Shown here: in pieces, positions 1-8,213 of the stretch
How positions within the stretch are numbered: the stretch's first letter is position 1
Layout: every line of letters starts with the position of its first letter
Source: Cryobacterium frigoriphilum
GTDB taxonomy: Bacteria; Actinomycetota; Actinomycetes; Actinomycetales; Microbacteriaceae
Direction of reading: 5' to 3'
Length of the DNA: 64,000 nucleotides
Assembly: GCF_004403305.1 (NCBI RefSeq)
Contig: NZ_SOHE01000060.1
Location: 1-64,000, forward strand
Program-made: the position numbers and the translations under genes
Notes under the pieces: generated by a model
Database searches by the model: none
What the model was told of the DNA's origin: nothing
What the model saw: the letters and a program-made list of their open reading frames with translations, nothing else

Positions 1-241
1 CAGGCTCTGCGGGGTCTGCGGGGGCGGCGGGGGCGGCGGGCTCCGCGGGGTCGGCAGGCCCTGCCTGGGCGGCAGGCCCTGCGGGGGCGGCGGGAGGTGC
101 GTCGTTCTGCGAGGCGGGACCCGGGCCATCCGTCGGCTGCGTCGGCGTCGGCGTCGGCGTCGATGCAGGCTCGGACTCGTCGGCGCCGAGCTGAGCGCTC
201 AGCCAGCGCAGATCGCCGTCGCGATCGTCGTCGCGGGGCAC
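1..241 (-). CDS. Partial Pro/Ala-rich protein translationally coupled to pyrE
   Basis: An open frame runs from a GTG at 241-239 off the window edge, about 80 codons. The GTG shares its first base with the pyrE stop (TAGTG), so translation is probably coupled to pyrE. The first 17 residues or so are charged (MPRDDDRDGDLRWLSAQLG); the rest seen here is a low-complexity linker with a Thr-Pro run followed by Ala-Pro-Gly repeats. Such a linker normally joins an N-terminal tail to a domain further on, and that domain lies outside the window. I do not recognise the family. The frame stays open through very GC-rich DNA, where open frames are common by chance, so the overlap with pyrE is the main support. 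Confidence 0.5.
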   Translation of the reverse strand, partial: MPRDDDRDGDLRWLSAQLGADESEPASTPTPTPTQPTDGPGPASQNDAPPAAPAGPAAQAGPADPAEPAAPAAPADPAEP

Positions 242-789
242 TAGCTCAGTCCCAGGTCCTCAAGGGAGATGGCGGCGAAGTAGGGGTAGCCGGCGGCTTC
301 GATGATTTCGCGGGCGCCGGTGGCGCGGTCGACGACCACGGCGACGCCGGCGATGATGGCGCCGACCTTGAGCAGGGCCTCGATGGCGGCCAGGGGGGAT
401 CCGCCGGTCGTCGACGTGTCTTCGAGCACGATGACCCGCTTGCCGTCGAGGTCCGGGCCCTCGACCTGGCGGCCGCGGCCGTGGTCCTTGGGCTCCTTGC
501 GCACGACGAAGGCGTCGTAGGTCGCACCGCGAGCGGCACCCTGGTGCAGCACCGCGGATGCGATGGGGTCGGCTCCCATGGTGAGGCCGCCGACGGCCGC
601 GACATCGGGGATGTCCTTGATCAGGTCGAGCATGACCTGCCCGATGAGGGGGGCGACCCGATGGTCGAGGCTCACGCGGCGCAGGTCAACGTAATACGTT
701 GCCTTCTTGCCGCTCGTGAGGGTGAAATCCCCGTGGAACACGGCCTCGGCCGCGATGTAGTCGATGAGCTGCTGCCGTGTATCCGTCAC
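241..789 (-). CDS. pyrE: Orotate phosphoribosyltransferase
   Basis: Transfers ribose-5-phosphate from PRPP to orotate, giving OMP in de novo pyrimidine synthesis in the cytoplasm. The 182-residue length is normal for bacterial PyrE. The PRPP-binding motif is clear at residues 119-131 (VIVLEDTSTTGGS), and the N-terminal part has the typical FTLTSGKKATYYVDLR stretch. The start is a GTG with no convincing ribosome binding site but with a TACAGT -10 box seven bases upstream, so the mRNA is probably leaderless. Its stop overlaps the start of the next gene by one base. It stands apart from the other pyrimidine genes here, which are catabolic. Confidence 0.95.
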   Translation of the reverse strand: MTDTRQQLIDYIAAEAVFHGDFTLTSGKKATYYVDLRRVSLDHRVAPLIGQVMLDLIKDIPDVAAVGGLTMGADPIASAVLHQGAARGATYDAFVVRKEPKDHGRGRQVEGPDLDGKRVIVLEDTSTTGGSPLAAIEALLKVGAIIAGVAVVVDRATGAREIIEAAGYPYFAAISLEDLGLS

Positions 790-796
790 AGTAAGT

Positions 797-802
797 ACTG
801 TA
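797..802 (-). promoter_or_regulatory. -10 box for leaderless pyrE
   Basis: TACAGT on the minus strand ends seven bases before the pyrE GTG, which would put the transcription start at or next to the start codon. No clear -35 was identified. Confidence 0.5.
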
Positions 803-864
803 CCGGCTCCCGGTCTGCGCCGGCACGGTGCCGCGAGACGGGGAGCGCGCGAGAAGGGGTGCTG

Positions 865-1035
865 TTAGAAGGCGCGAACGAGGTTGCGCTCGGGGAGCTT
901 GCGGTAGCCGTCGCGGGAGACCTCGCCGACGAGGGCGGTGAGGGAGGTGAGGGCGACGATGACAATGACAGCAATGAGGACGAACACGAGAATGCCTTTC
1001 GGAAGGGGGTGGATGGCCGCGCACGGAGGCACCAT
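865..1035 (-). CDS. Small single-pass membrane protein
   Basis: A 56-residue protein with one strong hydrophobic segment (ILVFVLIAVIVIVALTSLTALV) preceded by a short Pro-containing lead and followed by a basic tail (RDGYRKLPERNL). The frame opens further upstream to 1098, but that would put the start in the promoter area shared with the LysR gene, so I chose the ATG at 1035; an AAGGG lies about 12 bases upstream of it. It is divergent from the LysR gene and upstream of pyrE. I do not recognise the family, and the function is unknown. The membrane segment and its orderly topology argue that it is real. Confidence 0.6.
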   Translation of the reverse strand: MVPPCAAIHPLPKGILVFVLIAVIVIVALTSLTALVGEVSRDGYRKLPERNLVRAF

Positions 1036-1121
1036 TGCTCGTGTTGACCCTTCAGTTGACCACGCCGCACTCTTCACCACAATCGTATTGTTCTGCACTT
1101 TATATGTAGCTCTGCTACCGA

Positions 1122-1127
1122 TAGATT
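1122..1127 (+). promoter_or_regulatory. -10 box for leaderless lysR-type gene
   Basis: TAGATT ends six bases before the ATG at 1134, and no ribosome binding site precedes the start, as expected for a leaderless transcript. Confidence 0.5.
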
Positions 1128-1133
1128 GGCTGA

Positions 1134-2066
1134 ATGGACGTGCAACGGCTCGAACTCCTCCGCGAACTCGCCGACCGGGGCAGCGTGACCGCGGTCGCCG
1201 CCGCTACCCACCGCACCCCGTCGGCGGTGTCGCAGCAGCTCAAGGTGCTCGAACGCGAGGCCGGCCTGCCCCTCACCGAACGCCGCGGTCGGGGCCTCGT
1301 GCTCACCGATGCCGGTCGCGCCCTCGCCCGCAGCGCGGCGGATGTCGCGGTGTCCCTCGCGAAGGCCACCGCGCTCTGGGACGAATTCCGCAACCAGGCC
1401 ACCGGCGAGGTGAGCCTCGTCACCTTCCCGACGGCCGGCCAGATGCTGCTGCCCGGCGTGATCCAGGACCTCTCGGCCGTCACCGGCCTCGTGCTCAACT
1501 GCTCCGACGAAGACCCGGAACTCAGCGACTTTCCGGCCCTCACCGCCGACTACGACATCGTTCTCGCCCACTCGATGCGCGGCGCTCTCTCGTGGGCCGG
1601 GCGCGGGCTCACGGTCGTACCGCTCATGACCGAGCCCCTCGACGTGGGCGTGCCGGTCGGACACCGTCTCGCCGCCCGCGCGTGGGTCGCTCCGCGTGAC
1701 CTCGACGGCGAGACCTGGATCGGGGTGACCGACGGATATCCGTTCGAGCGGGTGCTGCAGGCGATCGAACAGGAGGCCGGCACCCGGCTCTCGATGGCGC
1801 AACGCTTCGCCGACCTGTCACTGATCGAGTCATTCGTGATCGCCGGGCTCGGCATCGCGTTGGTGCCGCGCTATACCTCGAGCGGCGGGCGGCCCGGCCG
1901 GCTCGCACTGATCCCGCTGCGCGGGGTCGAGGCCGAGCGGCAGATCGTGGCACTGATGCGACCCGATCGGGCCGAACGCCTCGCCGTGCGCACCGTCGTC
2001 GATCTGCTGCGCACTCGCGCCTCTCGTGTGCAGGCGGCGCACGCGCATCCGTCGCCTGCCGTCTGA
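1134..2066 (+). CDS. LysR-family transcriptional regulator
   Basis: A 310-residue regulator with the LysR layout: an N-terminal winged helix-turn-helix (residues about 1-60, with SVTAVAAATHRTPSAVSQQL as the helix-turn-helix) and a periplasmic-binding-like effector domain (about 90-295). The start MDVQRLELL is standard for the family. It lies convergent to the pyrimidine catabolic operon, with the repeat block between them, so it does not sit beside the operon promoter some 10 kb away. Control of that operon is possible but unsupported; LysR proteins more often act on a divergent neighbour, here the small membrane gene. The effector is unknown. Confidence 0.88.
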   Translation: MDVQRLELLRELADRGSVTAVAAATHRTPSAVSQQLKVLEREAGLPLTERRGRGLVLTDAGRALARSAADVAVSLAKATALWDEFRNQATGEVSLVTFPTAGQMLLPGVIQDLSAVTGLVLNCSDEDPELSDFPALTADYDIVLAHSMRGALSWAGRGLTVVPLMTEPLDVGVPVGHRLAARAWVAPRDLDGETWIGVTDGYPFERVLQAIEQEAGTRLSMAQRFADLSLIESFVIAGLGIALVPRYTSSGGRPGRLALIPLRGVEAERQIVALMRPDRAERLAVRTVVDLLRTRASRVQAAHAHPSPAV

Positions 2067-2075
2067 GTCCCCCCT

Positions 2076-2470
2076 CGCTGGTTGAGCCGCGAGCTTGCGA
2101 GACAAGCCACAGTCCGAGGGTCGGCCCGCTAGGTTTCGACCAGCGCGCTTCGCGCGCAGGCTCAACCAGCGAGTCTCCGCTGGTTGAGCCGCGAGCTTGC
2201 GAGACAAGCCACAGTCCGAGGGCCGGCCCACCAGGTTTCGACCAGCGCGCTTCGCGCGCAGGCTCAACCAGCGAGTCTCCGCTGGTTGAGCGGCGAGCTT
2301 GCGAGACAAGCCACAGTCCGAGGGTCGGCCCGCCAGGTTTCGACCAGCGCGCTTCGCGCGCAGGCTCAACCAGCGAGTCTCCGCTGGTTGAGCGGCGCCC
2401 GTTTTTGGCGCCGTCGAAACCCCGCAAGCCGACCCACAGTCCGAGGGCCGGCCCACCGGGTCGACCAGCG
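2076..2470. repeat. Tandem 102-bp palindromic repeats (3 full copies and 1 degenerate)
   Basis: This fills the 420-bp gap between the convergent LysR and mmsA genes. Units begin at 2076, 2178, 2280 and 2382, a constant 102-bp period. Each full unit starts with CGCTGGTTGAGC and ends with its reverse complement GCTCAACCAGCG, so a single unit can fold into a long hairpin. The three full copies differ at only a few positions; the fourth keeps both ends but has a changed centre. It resembles the extragenic palindromic elements common in this group of actinobacteria. No gene is seen in the block. Confidence 0.9.
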
Positions 2471-2487
2471 GAAATTGGGCGGGGCCG

Positions 2488-3996
2488 CTAGTCGTGCTGG
2501 GGGAAGCCGAGGTTGATGCCGCCGTGGCTCGGGTCCAGCCAGCGGCTCGTGACGGCCTTCTCGCGGGTGAAGAAGTCCACCCCGGCCGGACCGTAGGCCT
2601 TCGAGGCGCCGAACAGCGAGTCCTTCCAGCCGCCGAAGGAGTGTGACGCGACCGGCACCGGAATCGGCACGTTGATGCCGACCATGCCGACCTGCACCTC
2701 GTTCTGAAACCGCCGGGCGGCCCCGCCATCGTTGGTGAAGATCGCGGTGCCGTTGCCGTAGCGGCTGCGGTTGATGAGCGCGAGGCCCTGAGCGTAGCTG
2801 TCGACCCGCACGATCGACAGCACCGGGCCGAAGATCTCGTCTATGTACACGGCCGAGTCCACGGTGACCCGGTCGAGCAGGGTCGGTCCGAGCCAGAAAC
2901 CGGATGCCTCGCCGTCGACGGCGACGCCGCGTCCGTCGACGACGACCTCGGCGCCATCCGCCGCCGCCACGTCGATGTACCCGGCAACTTTGTCGCGGTG
3001 CGCCTGGGTGATGAGCGGGCCCATGTCGCAGCCCCGCAGGCCGTCGCCGACCCGCAGGCCCCTCATGCGCTCGGTGATCTTCGCGATCAGATCGTCGGCG
3101 ACCGGTTCAACGGCGACAATCACGCTGATGGCCATGCAGCGTTCCCCGGCCGAACCGAAACCGGCGTTGACGGCCGCATCCGCTGCGAGGTCGAGGTCGG
3201 CGTCGGGCAGCACCAGCATGTGATTCTTCGCGCCGCCCAGGGCTTGAACGCGTTTGCCGTGCCCGGCGGCGGTCTCGTAGATGTACTTCGCGATCGGCGT
3301 CGACCCGACGAAGCTGATCGACTGCACGTCGGGGTGCACGAGAAGCGCGTCGACGGCCTCCTTGTCGCCGTGCACGACGTTGAAGACGCCGTCGGGCAGG
3401 CCCGCCTCGGCGAGGAGGGCGGCCATCCAGTTGGCGGCGGACGGGTCCTTCTCGCTCGGCTTGAGCACGACGGTGTTGCCGGCGGCGATCGCGACCGGGA
3501 AGAACCAGAGCGGCACCATCGCGGGAAAGTTGAACGGGCTGATGATGCCGACCACGCCGAGCGGCTGCCGCAGCGTGTACACGTCGACGCCGGTCGACAC
3601 GTTCTCGGAGTAGGCCCCCTTCGACAGGTGCGGCATGCCCAGGGCGAACTCGACGACCTCGAGCCCGCGGGCGATCTCGCCGAGCGCGTCGGCGGTGACC
3701 TTGCCGTGCTCGGCGGTGAGGATGTCGGCGAGCTCACCCTTGCGGGCATTCAGCAGCTCGCGAAAGTTGTACATCACGCCCTGGCGCCTGGCCTGGCTGG
3801 CGTCGCGCCAGCCCGGGAACGCGGCGAGCGCCGCGGAAACGACGGCGTCGACATCCGCCGCGCTGGCCAGGCTGACCCGTTTCGCGACCCGGCCGGTCGC
3901 GGGGTTGTAGACGGGGGCGGTGCGCGTCGACGCGCCGGCGAACGCCGCGTTGCCCCGCCAGTGCGCAATGGTCGGGGTGGTGGCGGTGCTGGTCAT
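2488..3996 (-). CDS. mmsA: CoA-acylating methylmalonate-semialdehyde dehydrogenase
   Basis: Oxidises methylmalonate or malonate semialdehyde to propionyl- or acetyl-CoA with NAD and CoA. The 502-residue aldehyde dehydrogenase has the ISPFNFPAMVPLWFFP stretch typical of the MmsA branch, with Asn156 in FNFP, and catalytic Cys287 in GSAGERCMAISV. A GAAGGA ribosome binding site precedes the ATG. It is the last gene of the pyrimidine operon, 21 bases after the aminotransferase. There it would take the semialdehydes made from beta-alanine (from uracil) or beta-aminoisobutyrate (from thymine) to CoA thioesters. A role in valine or inositol breakdown is known for relatives, but no such genes are nearby. 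Confidence 0.93.
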   Translation of the reverse strand: MTSTATTPTIAHWRGNAAFAGASTRTAPVYNPATGRVAKRVSLASAADVDAVVSAALAAFPGWRDASQARRQGVMYNFRELLNARKGELADILTAEHGKVTADALGEIARGLEVVEFALGMPHLSKGAYSENVSTGVDVYTLRQPLGVVGIISPFNFPAMVPLWFFPVAIAAGNTVVLKPSEKDPSAANWMAALLAEAGLPDGVFNVVHGDKEAVDALLVHPDVQSISFVGSTPIAKYIYETAAGHGKRVQALGGAKNHMLVLPDADLDLAADAAVNAGFGSAGERCMAISVIVAVEPVADDLIAKITERMRGLRVGDGLRGCDMGPLITQAHRDKVAGYIDVAAADGAEVVVDGRGVAVDGEASGFWLGPTLLDRVTVDSAVYIDEIFGPVLSIVRVDSYAQGLALINRSRYGNGTAIFTNDGGAARRFQNEVQVGMVGINVPIPVPVASHSFGGWKDSLFGASKAYGPAGVDFFTREKAVTSRWLDPSHGGINLGFPQHD

Positions 3997-4017
3997 GGCA
4001 CATCCTTCTCGTGGGGG

Positions 4018-5349
4018 TCAGGCAAGCAGGTCAAGGGCGAGCACCTCGTCGATGATCGCGATGCCCTCGGCGACCTCCTCGTTGGTCACGACGCACGGCG
4101 GCACGACGTGGATGCGGTTGTCGATTAGAAACGGCAGCAGCCCGCGGCCGAGCAGTTCGGCCTTGATGCGGGCCATCACGGCCGCGCCCACCGGTTGCCG
4201 GGTCACCGGGTCGGCAACCAGGTCGAGTGCCCAGAAGACGCCCTCCCCGCGCACCTCACCGATGATCGCGTGCTTCGCCTGCAGGGCGGCGAGCGCCGGG
4301 CCGAGCACATCACGCCCGATGCGAGCGGCGTTCTGCACGATGCCCTCGGCGCTCATCGCGTCGAGCGCGCCGACGATCGAGGCCATGGCGAGCGGATGCC
4401 CGCTGTACGTCAGCCCGCCCGGGAAGACGGTCTCGTCGAAGTCGGCCGCGATCGGGTCGGAGATCAGCACCCCGCCGGTGGGCACGTACCCCGAGTTCAC
4501 CCCTTTCGCGAAGGTGATCAGGTCGGGAACGACCCCGTACCCCTCGAAGGCGAACCAGCGGCCGGTGCGGCCGAAGCCGCACATGACCTCGTCGAGGATC
4601 AGCATGATGCCGTAGCGGTCGCAGAGTTCTCGCACCCCGGGCAGGTAGCCGGGTGGCGGCAGCATTACCCCGGCGGTGCCCGGGATCGTCTCGAGCAGCA
4701 CCGCGGCGATCGAGGCGCTGCCCTCACCCACGATGACGTGCTCGAGGTGCTGCAGCGCACGCTCGCACTCCTGTTCCGGGGTCGTCGCCCAAAACTCGGA
4801 GCGGTACAGGAACGGGCCGAAAAAATGCACGTGCCCGCGGGCGTACTCGTTGGGCACCCGCCGCCAGTCCCCGGTCGCGACGATGGCCGCACCGGTATTG
4901 CCGTGATACGAGCGGTACGTCGACAGAATTTTGTCGCGCCCCGTGTGCAGGCGGGCCAGGCGGATGGCGTTCTCGATCGCATCCGCCCCGCCGTTGGTGA
5001 AGAAGACCCGGTTGAAGCCCTCCGGGGCGCGGGCCACGATGCGCCGGGCCGCCTCGCCGCGGGCGAGGTTCGCCGTCGCCGGCGAGATGGTGGTGAGCAG
5101 GGCGGCCTGATCGGTGATCGCCTTCACGACCTTCGGATGCTGGTGGCCGATATTCACGTTCACCAGCTGACTCGAGAAATCCAGGTAGGTGCGGCCGTCG
5201 TGGTCCCAGACCCGACAGCCGAGGCCCCCGGCGATCACGAGCGGTTTCACGGCGGCCTGCGCCGACCAGGAATGGAACACGTGCGCCCGGTCGAGCGCGG
5301 TGGTGCGGGCGTTGAGGCTGGTTGTGGTGGTGTTCGTGGTGCCGGTCAT
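4018..5349 (-). CDS. Class III aminotransferase (beta-alanine/omega-amino acid type)
   Basis: A PLP-dependent omega-aminotransferase of 443 residues. The PLP lysine is Lys282 in ITFAKGVNSGYVP and the pyridine-binding Asp is Asp253 in ILDEVMCGFGRTG, both in the usual places. The ATG shares one base with the stop of the upstream binding-protein gene (TGATG), indicating translational coupling. By position it should move the amino group of beta-alanine or beta-aminoisobutyrate to a keto acid such as pyruvate, giving the semialdehyde used by the next gene product. Sequence alone cannot separate this from taurine or GABA transaminases, so the substrate comes from context. Confidence 0.9.
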   Translation of the reverse strand: MTGTTNTTTTSLNARTTALDRAHVFHSWSAQAAVKPLVIAGGLGCRVWDHDGRTYLDFSSQLVNVNIGHQHPKVVKAITDQAALLTTISPATANLARGEAARRIVARAPEGFNRVFFTNGGADAIENAIRLARLHTGRDKILSTYRSYHGNTGAAIVATGDWRRVPNEYARGHVHFFGPFLYRSEFWATTPEQECERALQHLEHVIVGEGSASIAAVLLETIPGTAGVMLPPPGYLPGVRELCDRYGIMLILDEVMCGFGRTGRWFAFEGYGVVPDLITFAKGVNSGYVPTGGVLISDPIAADFDETVFPGGLTYSGHPLAMASIVGALDAMSAEGIVQNAARIGRDVLGPALAALQAKHAIIGEVRGEGVFWALDLVADPVTRQPVGAAVMARIKAELLGRGLLPFLIDNRIHVVPPCVVTNEEVAEGIAIIDEVLALDLLA

Positions 5350-6515
5350 CAGTTACCGCCCTCCTTCAGGGTCACGTCGATGGGCTCCCAATCGGCGCCC
5401 TTAACGTCTACTCCCTCGGTCTCCAGTTCGTCGAGCGCCTGTTGCACATACTCGTTGGAGAACGCCGTGGCGCGCGGGTCGGCCGTGATGATCGTCGCGC
5501 CGGTCTCGTTCGTGGTGCCCATGGCGATGTCGACGGTGTTGTCCCACGCGGCCTGGTCGATCAGGCCCACACCGTTCGTGGACGGAAAGATGAGCTTGCT
5601 GATCTCGTTGGTCATCCACAGCTGGTGGCTCTGGCCGAGGGTCGAGCCGGCGGCTGTCACGATACCGGCGGCCTCTTCGGGGTTCTGCGAGGAGTAGATC
5701 CAGCCGCGGATCGAGGCCTTGATGAACTTGACCGTCGTGTCGGCGTAGTCCGCGTCGTCGGCAAGCCGGTCGGCGTCGGCCCAGATGGCATCCTGCAGCA
5801 TCGCGGTGCCCTCGTCGTTCCAGTCGATCACGTTGAGGTCGTCGGGCTGGTAGAGCTCCCCGGTGTCGGGGTTCACGGTCTCGAGCACCTGGGCGTACTC
5901 GTTGTAGGTCATCGCCTGGGCGGCGTCGATGTCCCCGCTGAGGAATCCGCTCATGTCGAAGGCCTGCTGGATCAGGGTGATGTCATCGAGCGTGACGTCG
6001 GCCTGCTGCATGCCGGCGAAGAGTTCCCACTCGTTGCCGAAGCCCCAGCTGCCCACGTTCTTGCCGGCCAGGTCGGCGGGCGTCTCGATGCCCTTGTCCG
6101 CGAAGGAGATCTGCGTCGTGGCGCTGCGCTCGAAGATCTGGGCGACATCGGTGATGTTGGCGCCCTGTTCGATCGAACCGAGCACCTTGGGCACCCAGGA
6201 GATGGCGTAGTCGGCGTCGCCGGCGGCGAGCACGTCCTGCGGAACGATGTCGCCGCCGCCCTCGGCGATGGTCACGTCGAGGCCCTCGTCTTCATAGAAG
6301 CCCTGGTCGACCGCGGCGTAGTAACCGGCGAACTGGGCCTGGGCGACCCACTGCAGCTGCAGGGTAATCGGGGTCAGGTCGCCCGAGGCATCCGTGTCGC
6401 CGTTCGGGCTGGCGGCGCCGCTGCTGCAGCCGGCGAGGGCAAGCGATCCAACGCTCAGCAGGCCGATCGTGGCGAGAAAGCGGATGCGGCGGGTCTGGCG
6501 GGTCAGGTCAGTCAT
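5349..6515 (-). CDS. NMT1/THI5-like ABC substrate-binding lipoprotein
   Basis: Extracellular binding protein of an ABC importer, 388 residues. It has a lipoprotein signal peptide with Cys30 in LALAGCSSG. The ITLQLQWVAQAQFAGYYAAVDQGFY stretch is the hallmark of the NMT1/THI5 family, whose members bind pyrimidine precursors, nitrate, taurine or related nitrogen compounds. I placed the start at the ATG at 6515, preceded by GGAGG, rather than further upstream. It lies between the permease and aminotransferase genes. From its operon, the ligand is likely a pyrimidine, dihydropyrimidine, hydantoin or ureido acid. Confidence 0.88.
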   Translation of the reverse strand: MTDLTRQTRRIRFLATIGLLSVGSLALAGCSSGAASPNGDTDASGDLTPITLQLQWVAQAQFAGYYAAVDQGFYEDEGLDVTIAEGGGDIVPQDVLAAGDADYAISWVPKVLGSIEQGANITDVAQIFERSATTQISFADKGIETPADLAGKNVGSWGFGNEWELFAGMQQADVTLDDITLIQQAFDMSGFLSGDIDAAQAMTYNEYAQVLETVNPDTGELYQPDDLNVIDWNDEGTAMLQDAIWADADRLADDADYADTTVKFIKASIRGWIYSSQNPEEAAGIVTAAGSTLGQSHQLWMTNEISKLIFPSTNGVGLIDQAAWDNTVDIAMGTTNETGATIITADPRATAFSNEYVQQALDELETEGVDVKGADWEPIDVTLKEGGN

Positions 6516-6573
6516 GTGAGTCCTCCAATAGCGGTGCGAAAGGCGGTGCGACAGAAGCGGTGCGGGGTGAGGT

Positions 6574-7350
6574 TCAGGTGCGGCGTAACGCCAGGCGTTC
6601 GAGGCCGAGGGATCCGCCGTAGAAGACGAGCCCAAGAATGACGGACCCGAGCACATAGGCCCAGGCCAGGCCGTAATTACTGCTCGCGGCGGCCGACGTG
6701 ATCGACTTTCCGAGGCCGCCGACCGGACCCCCGAAGTACTCGGCGATGAGCGCGCTGATCACGGCGAGCGACGACGCGATACGCAGTCCCGTGAACACGA
6801 ACGGCAGCGCCGTCGGCAGGGTGACGGCCCGGGTGGCCTGCCAGCTTGAGGCTGCGTAGGAGCGCATGAGGTCGCGGTGCACCGGGCGAACCTGCCGGAG
6901 GCCCTTGAGGGTGTTGAAGTAGACCGGCACGAACACGGCGAGCGCGGCGACGAGCTGTCGGGCGGTCTCGGCACCGGCGCCGAACATCGTGTAGAGCACC
7001 GGGGCGAGCGCCACGATCGGCACGACGGCGATCGCCGACACGATCGGTGCGGCCATTGCGTCGAAGACCCGCACGAGGGCGGACACGATGGCGAGCAGCA
7101 CCCCGATCACGACTCCGAGCAGCAGCCCGACGAGGGCGTTGCGGCCGGTGACGGTCATGCCCGCGACCACGCTCTGCAGGTTGCCCGCAAATTGCGCGCC
7201 GATCGTGAACGGAGCCGGCAGAATGAACGGTTTGATCGCGAAGGCGAGAACGGCCCCCTGCCAGGCCAGTACGACGATCAGCCCGAGCACGATCGGGGCG
7301 AGCACGGCCTGCAGGGGCCGCGCCCGGCGCGGAGAGGCCGCCGTGCTCAT
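6574..7350 (-). CDS. ABC transporter permease (SsuC/TauC type), first of two
   Basis: A 258-residue inner-membrane permease of the binding-protein-dependent family with about six membrane segments. The ATPase-contact loop is around residues 150-185 (DLMRSYAASSWQATRAVTLPTALPFVF). Its start overlaps the stop of the ATPase gene by four bases (ATGA). It probably pairs with the second permease of the operon (8210-9124) as a heterodimer; related nitrate, taurine and thiamine-precursor importers usually use two copies of one permease. Confidence 0.88.
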   Translation of the reverse strand: MSTAASPRRARPLQAVLAPIVLGLIVVLAWQGAVLAFAIKPFILPAPFTIGAQFAGNLQSVVAGMTVTGRNALVGLLLGVVIGVLLAIVSALVRVFDAMAAPIVSAIAVVPIVALAPVLYTMFGAGAETARQLVAALAVFVPVYFNTLKGLRQVRPVHRDLMRSYAASSWQATRAVTLPTALPFVFTGLRIASSLAVISALIAEYFGGPVGGLGKSITSAAASSNYGLAWAYVLGSVILGLVFYGGSLGLERLALRRT

Positions 7351-8213
7351 CGCGTCTCCACCCCGCGCGGCAGCCCGGGGCCGGGCCGGTCGTCTCCTGA
7401 TGGATCGCCGTGCTCGTCAGCGTGCAGCAGATCGCGCACCGTGCTGAGCGAGCGGAAGAAGTCGGCGTCTTCGCGCAGGCCCTCCCCGCGGGTGGTCACG
7501 TCGCCGAGGCCGACCGGAACGATGGAACGGATGCGTCCCGGTCGCGGCGACATGACCACCACTCGGTTGGAGAGAAACACCGCCTCGGGAATCGAGTGCG
7601 TCACGAACACCACGGCGGCGGCGGTTTCGGCGCAGATGCGCACGAGTTCGTTCTGCATGCGCTCCCGGGTCATCTCGTCGAGTGCTCCGAAGGGTTCGTC
7701 CATCAGCAACAGGCTCGGGCGTTCGGCGAGGGACCGGGCGATCGCCACCCGCTGCTGCATGCCGCCCGAGAGCTGGTCGGGATAGTGCCCGGCGAACTCA
7801 CTCAGCCCGACCAGGTCGATGAGCTCCGCGCCCCGGGCGCGTCGGCCGGCCCGGTCAACGCCGTGCAGTTCGAGCGGCAACTCGATGTTGCCGGCGACCG
7901 TGCGCCACGGCAGCAGTCCGGCCTGTTGAAAGGCGATTCCGTAGTCCTGGTCGATGCGGGCCTGCCGGGCCGGCTTGCCGAACACGCGGATGTTGCCGCT
8001 CGTGGGCACGTCGAGGTCGGCGATCAGTCTCAGCAGCGTGCTCTTGCCACATCCGCTTGGTCCGATCAGCGACACGAATTCGCCCGGCGCGACCGTGAGG
8101 CTCACCCCGTCGAGCGCGATGACGGATGCCCCCCTGCGCCCCGCGAAGACCCGGCCCACGCTGTGCACATCAACGGCGGGTACAGCACCGGCGGACCCGC
8201 TGCCGGCGGTCAT
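7347..8213 (-). CDS. ABC transporter ATPase (SsuB/TauB/ThiZ type)
   Basis: ATP-hydrolysing subunit of the NMT1-type importer, 288 residues from the ATG at 8213. That start gives an ATGA overlap with the upstream permease; the frame opens further upstream, but only inside that permease gene. Walker A is GPSGCGKST, the Q-loop is AFQQAGLLPWRTV, the signature is LSGGMQQR and Walker B is LLLMDEPFGALD, followed by the switch histidine in FVTHSIPEA. The C-terminal extension (about 40 residues, Gly/Pro-rich at the end) is unremarkable. Confidence 0.92.
   Translation of the reverse strand: MTAGSGSAGAVPAVDVHSVGRVFAGRRGASVIALDGVSLTVAPGEFVSLIGPSGCGKSTLLRLIADLDVPTSGNIRVFGKPARQARIDQDYGIAFQQAGLLPWRTVAGNIELPLELHGVDRAGRRARGAELIDLVGLSEFAGHYPDQLSGGMQQRVAIARSLAERPSLLLMDEPFGALDEMTRERMQNELVRICAETAAAVVFVTHSIPEAVFLSNRVVVMSPRPGRIRSIVPVGLGDVTTRGEGLREDADFFRSLSTVRDLLHADEHGDPSGDDRPGPGLPRGVETR

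Noticed and set aside
2076..2470. CRISPR array
   Set aside because: Units are contiguous 102-bp repeats with no unique spacers, and no cas genes are present.
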